NCBI GenBank assembly: GCA_035048485.1
Contig: CM068581.1
Span: 11,924,864 to 11,988,863, forward strand
Direction of reading: 5' to 3'
From: Pteria penguin
Taxonomy: Eukaryota; Mollusca; Bivalvia; Pterioida; Pteriidae
Length of the DNA: 64,000 bases
In this document: positions 60,386-64,000 of the stretch, in pieces
How the letters are laid out: each line of letters starts with the position of its first letter
Position numbering within the stretch: position 1 is the stretch's first letter
The notes under the pieces: model-generated
What the model was told of the DNA's origin: nothing
The model's input: only the letters and a program-made list of their open reading frames with translations
Databases searched by the model: none
Translations under genes and position numbers: made by a program

Positions 60386-60893
60386 CATGGGCGGATCTAG
60401 AAATTTTTGTCAGAGTGGGTCCAACCAAAAAAGGGAATTTTTTTCTCTTAGACGAGGGGGGGAGGTCCAACCCCAAAAATGCTCAAATATTACCTTTTTT
60501 TTTGGTAAAAATTTTCGGATGCCAAGGGTGATGATTGTGCTACTTATGTCTTATCCTTCATAAAATTAAAAGATTTTAAATTACTAGAGAAAAGTTCTAC
60601 ATCAGTAATGGCAGTATAGATAGACACCAATCGCACGAGGCGACTTCAATTAATATCAATAATTATTCTATAGTAAACATACACCAAAATATTTATTCAT
60701 AAAACTTTATTCTCATCAATAAAAAGATAATTAATAGTTCAAACATATATTTGAATATAATGATGAATCTCTATGTGGGGCGACCTTACTTCACAATATA
60801 GGGCGACTTAACCGATATAGGGCGACTTTACTTTGGGGCGATTTAACCTGACTCCGGTTCTAGACCCCGGTACCCCCTCTGTATCCGCGCATG
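60386..60893. mobile_element. 508-bp TIR element with 5-bp target duplication
   Basis: Ends CATGGGCGGATCTAGA and TCTGTATCCGCGCATG are inverted repeats. ATATA flanks it (60381-60385 and 60894-60898). No transposase frame is present. Related by its terminus to the elements at 60976-62077 and 20368-20499. Confidence 0.88.
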
Positions 60894-60975
60894 ATATACA
60901 TGATGCTGTTGGTTATTTGCACGATCGTCGTGTATATAGACTATAATATACGCTTTGGTTGGCTATTTACACGAT

Positions 60976-62077
60976 CAGGGGCGGATCCAGAACTTCATGT
61001 GCCGGGCGGGCACCTCACAATTGAGGCCCGAAGGGCCGAATGGGGAGGGTATGGGAGTGGTCCGCCCCTCGCATAGATGGAGGTTCGGGGGGCCTCCCCC
61101 GGGAAAATTTTGCAAAAATGAGGCAGAATGGTGCAATCTGGTGTTCTTTTTTGCATTATTCATCAACATTTTCTTGACTTCAAATATTCCGCAAAAACTC
61201 TGAAATCGGAAGAAAACTGTCGTAATATTTTCGGTCAAATTTTATCATGTTCACCCCTCCCTCCCTCCCATAGGTGGGGATGGGGTTTCCCTGAGAAGAT
61301 ATGACAAAAGTCTTGCAAAATCGTGTGTGCCATATTAGGCCCTTTTTGTTTTAATTCACGGAAATTTTATCAGGCATGGATCCAGATTTTCAGTTGGAGG
61401 AGGCGTAAAACTCGGCGCAGGGTAGATCCTTGGTAGGGGGAACAAGGTGCAAAGTCCCCCTCCACGGAAGCTCCTGTATTTGAGACTTTTGGAGATACAA
61501 AATACGTTGTGAAAATAAACTATTCTAGAAATGGCTATACGTTAAACCCATCTTTTACATCGCGTAGCTTCAGTACAAGCGTTTCAAAAAATTGTACAGA
61601 AGCTACACGATGTACAAGACGCATTTGAGTAAAATTGTATGGATAAGTAAAATCCATCTTGTACAGCGCGTAGTTTCAAACATCTGTAACATTTGCAACA
61701 CGATGTACTAGTAGCCATAAGATTTTACTCGCCTGAGGTCAAGTGAACAAACATTTGTGTGCTGGATGTTAATTTGGATTGCACATATATTTCGCTTCCC
61801 TATGGAAGATATTATACATGGAGAATAAACGGGGATCAGGGGAGATTTATCATGAAATTGATCGTGAGTGAAGCGAGTCAACGATTTTTTTTTCAACTGC
61901 AAATTTAAAGAAATGTGAGAGAATAACTGGCGAGCGAAGCGAGTCAGCGAATTTTTGGAAATTTTAGACAGAAATGCAGTAAAATACTGAAATAGGCCCT
62001 AAAATAGACTATGGGGCCCCTTCGGCGGGCACTGCCGGGGGGGGGGGGCACGTGCCCTCCGGCTGGATCCGCGCCTG
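60976..62077. mobile_element. 1.1-kb TIR element with 5-bp target duplication
   Basis: Ends CAGGGGCGGATCCAGA and GGCTGGATCCGCGCCTG. ACGAT flanks both sides (60971-60975 and 62078-62082). Removing the insert restores a normal 46-bp array unit. No intact transposase. A hAT-type assignment is possible from the CAGGGG end and short duplication but is unproven. Confidence 0.9.
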
Positions 62078-62741
62078 ACGATCGTCGTGTATATAGAGAC
62101 AATATTGGCTATTTGCACGCGGATGATATAGTCTTTCTTCAAGCTCATTCAAGTTTCTCTTTTCTTCTTTCCACCTTGTAAATCTTAATACAGAACCAAC
62201 TTCTTCTTTTTCGTTGTCGTCTTCTATAAATCCCTCTTATCATACCAAGGACTTAAGAATTAACAACTTGAAACTTCATAATATACTTATTACGGTTATA
62301 TTTTTATTTCATTTTTTATAATGTATTAAAGTGTGATTAATATTTGCTCTAGTTTTGTTATTCGCAAGACCGTCATGTATATAGAATATTTTTCCGCGTT
62401 TTAGCTATTCGCACGATCATCGTGTATATAGAAATTCTTTATGCAGTGGCTATATACACGACGGTCGTGTATATAGCATCGGCCCATTCCTAACCCGATC
62501 TATATTTAAAAACGAAAGTACCTGTGCAATCCGAGAGTTAAGTAATTTTATCAACATTTTAGTCATATCTTTCATGTTGGTTACCGTAGTTTTATTATTT
62601 TTATTGCTTATTTTTATTACTGTCGGCGAGAGAAAAAAAAATTGAAATTTGTATTTTATTTTTTTTTTCTAAAAGTCAAAAAGATACGGTCGGCGGATCC
62701 GTAACCCAACTAATTAAAAAACGTTCGCCAAAGTATAATTT

Positions 62742-63010
62742 GTATAGACTACTTAATACTATTTCTATAGACTCCTAAGAGTTACCTCTATAGACTACTA
62801 AGCGTTTTCTATGTATAAAACTAAGAGTTTCCTCTACAGAGTATTGAAGTATTGTATCTATCAACTTCTGAGTTTTATCTCTATAGTAGACTACTAAGAG
62901 TTATTTCTGTAAAGTTCTAAGTGTGTTCACTATCGTTTACGAAGTGTTATCGCTGTAGACTACTGTGTCTCTATAGACTTCTAAATATTTTTTCATTATT
63001 TCTCTAGACT
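62742..63010. repeat. right-hand remnant of the 23-bp array
   Basis: Diverged GACTACTAAGAGTTACCTCT ATA units resume directly after the TIR element, showing that it interrupted the array. Confidence 0.8.
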
Positions 63011-63350
63011 ACTTAAGAATTTTAGAACTGTCCAGCTCGTCTACTTGATACAAGAGTCTACTAAAATATTCACTTCAACAAACGACAAAGATACCAGAGA
63101 GTTTAGAACTCTTTCAATTACGAATTGAAATGAAACTGGCGCAGTTGAAATTGAATACTTAGTCAGACTGATATTGAATCACACATTGTACAATAAACAT
63201 GTACAATAACGCACACAATTAAGCAAAGAATTGTATTTGCATGTATGTTCGTTATACGAAAATGTTGTGTCAACCAAGTTCAATAACGTGCTTACAAGCG
63301 GATGCAGAAAAGAAGCCATGGACGGACACTGCATCACCCAATTTCTGTAA
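63011..63350. other. unique AT-rich DNA
   Basis: A short stretch at 63304-63352 on the minus strand is flanked by splice-like dinucleotides but has no convincing frame. Nothing else is seen. Confidence 0.35.
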
Positions 63351-63351
63351 G

Positions 63352-63612
63352 GTGGGCTAGATAAACAGACTTACTAGCAGGAAAAACAAAGGGCGAGATA
63401 AACAGACTTACTAGCAGGAAAAAACAAAGGGCGAGATAAACAGACTTACTAGCAGGAAAAACAAAGGGCTAGATAAACAGACTTACTAGCAGGAAAAACA
63501 AAGGGCTAGATAAACAGACTTACTAGCAGGAAAAACAAAGGGCTAGATAAACAGACTTACTAGCAGGAAAAACAAAGGGCTAGATAAACAGACTTACTAG
63601 CAGGAAAAACAG
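63352..63612. repeat. 37-bp tandem array, seven copies
   Basis: Nearly identical units of GGGCTAGATAAACAGACTTA CTAGCAGGAAAAACAAA, with GGGCGAG in the first two. Low divergence implies recent expansion. Confidence 0.96.
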
Positions 63613-63624
63613 AGAATGGTACAT

Positions 63625-64000
63625 TGAGACTTCTTAAGGGTCTTCAAGTCAACAAAGCGACATTCCCCCTACACGCCTTCTTTGCGACTTTACGGAGGAA
63701 TTAACACCAACTCTCATTCACATCATTCACAGACCTCTGGACACAGGTAACTTCCAGATGACTGTCTGTCTTACATCACTTGTCTGTAAGGTGTTAGAGC
63801 ATATAAATCATAGTCAGATTATGGACCACCACGACAGGCTTGGGGTACTCACAAACGAACAACACGGTTTTAGGAGCCGACGCCCACCCACTCATCACAG
63901 TGGATAGTGTATCCAAGTCAAAATTGCTTGACTTTTCCAAGGCTTTCGACAAGGTTCCCCATCGGAGACTATTACACAAGTTGAGCTTTCATGGGGTACG
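63625..64000 (+). pseudogene. non-LTR retrotransposon reverse transcriptase, decayed and cut by the window edge
   Basis: Frames read KGLQVNKAT, then IPPTRLLCDFTEELTPTLIH, VCLTSLVCKVLEHINHSQIM and DHHDRLGVLTNEQHGFRSRR, and finally LLDFSKAFDKVPHRRLLHKL. These are the finger and palm motifs of Jockey/CR1-type LINE reverse transcriptases (LTS..CKVLEH, QHGFR, DFSKAFDKVPH). At least three frame breaks and internal deletions are present (near 63660, around the RPVSLTS position, and at about 63885), so it is not functional as it stands. Confidence 0.92.

Larger units (their letters stand above)
60130..62490. repeat. interrupted array of about 46-bp CGATCGTCGTGTATATAG units
   Basis: Copies occur at about 60140-60380, 60894-60975, 62078-62130 and 62355-62480. 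The gaps at 60386-60893 and 60976-62077 are precisely the two nested transposons. Units read TATTTGCACGATCGTCGTGT ATATAGACC ATATATGATGTTGTTGGC. Confidence 0.75.
59191..62733. mobile_element. 3.5-kb TIR element inserted in the 23-bp array
   Basis: The left end CAAAGGCGAAACTTTTTTTA, then ATTGG, ATTACGGAT, is mirrored at the right by ATCCGTAACCCAACTAATTA, AAAAAACGTTCGCCAAAG. Subterminal GGTCGGTCGG (left) and CGGTCGGCGG (right) repeats and 23-bp array on both sides support a single insertion. The ends recall CACTA/EnSpm-type elements, but the class is an inference. It contains a decayed coding segment near 59650-59870, a GTGCCGAAACGTCC repeat patch, a 46-bp repeat patch and two nested elements. 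Confidence 0.65.

Noticed and set aside
63304..63352. 49-bp minus-strand stretch with AG before and GT after
   Set aside because: No frame joins the receptor exon sensibly and the flanking acceptor belongs to the edge of the 37-bp array.
63794..63979. 61-codon minus-strand open frame
   Set aside because: Antisense shadow of the plus-strand LINE reverse-transcriptase remnant.

Overview
The window looks like nuclear DNA of an invertebrate, most likely a bivalve or other mollusc. The reasons are AT-rich sequence, split genes with GT-AG introns, tRNA-headed SINEs, a degraded non-LTR retrotransposon, foldback MITEs, and long dispersed elements that end in a GCTCA-type hairpin. There are no bacterial operons, CRISPR arrays or true tRNA or rRNA genes. 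Roughly half of the window is minisatellite DNA: more than twenty unrelated tandem families with units of 21 to 106 bp. Most long open frames here are translations of those arrays and are not genes.

Three gene models could be assembled by joining exons whose splice phases agree. (1) Plus strand, 11827-28272: seven exons of a nuclear receptor of the NR2E3 (photoreceptor-specific receptor, PNR) type. It is complete from the DNA-binding domain to the stop codon; a short N-terminal exon may be missing. (2) Minus strand, 47040 down to 37769: five exons in matching phase encode a 208-residue secreted, dibasic-processed cystine-knot protein that I read as Spatzle/neurotrophin-like. (3) Minus strand, 55809 down to 54225: the last two exons of a single-pass membrane receptor, made of half a fibronectin type III domain with a WSEPS motif, a transmembrane helix and a very short tail. 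Its upstream exons are not visible.

Layout. 1-2205 is a 47-bp array running off the left edge. 2.2-11.8 kb is unique sequence with several arrays and two foldback palindromes. 11.8-28.3 kb is the NR2E3-like gene, whose introns carry a 30-bp array, a 6.6-kb 70-bp array, a 32-bp array built from the gene's own 5' splice junction, a SINE and a hairpin-ended element. 28.9-34.9 kb is a run of arrays, one of which (71-bp unit) is an amplified SINE core. 35.7-36.8 kb is a hairpin-ended element with a SINE inserted in it. 37.2-47.1 kb is the cystine-knot gene with array-filled introns. 48.1-49.6 kb holds diverged repeats and a foldback element. 49.6-52.6 kb is mostly unique. 52.6-54.1 kb is a 48-bp array bearing CRE motifs. 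54.2-55.8 kb holds the receptor exons around a 21-bp array. 55.9-63.0 kb is one 23-bp array broken by a foldback element and by a 3.5-kb TIR element that itself holds two nested transposons. 63.35-64 kb holds a 37-bp array and a LINE reverse-transcriptase remnant.

The strongest structural observations are: amplification of an exon-intron junction into about 30 decoy donor sites in the receptor gene; birth of a 71-bp satellite from the middle of a SINE; foldback elements that share their ends but not their interiors; and an exact duplication of the splice acceptor plus start codon of the cystine-knot gene.
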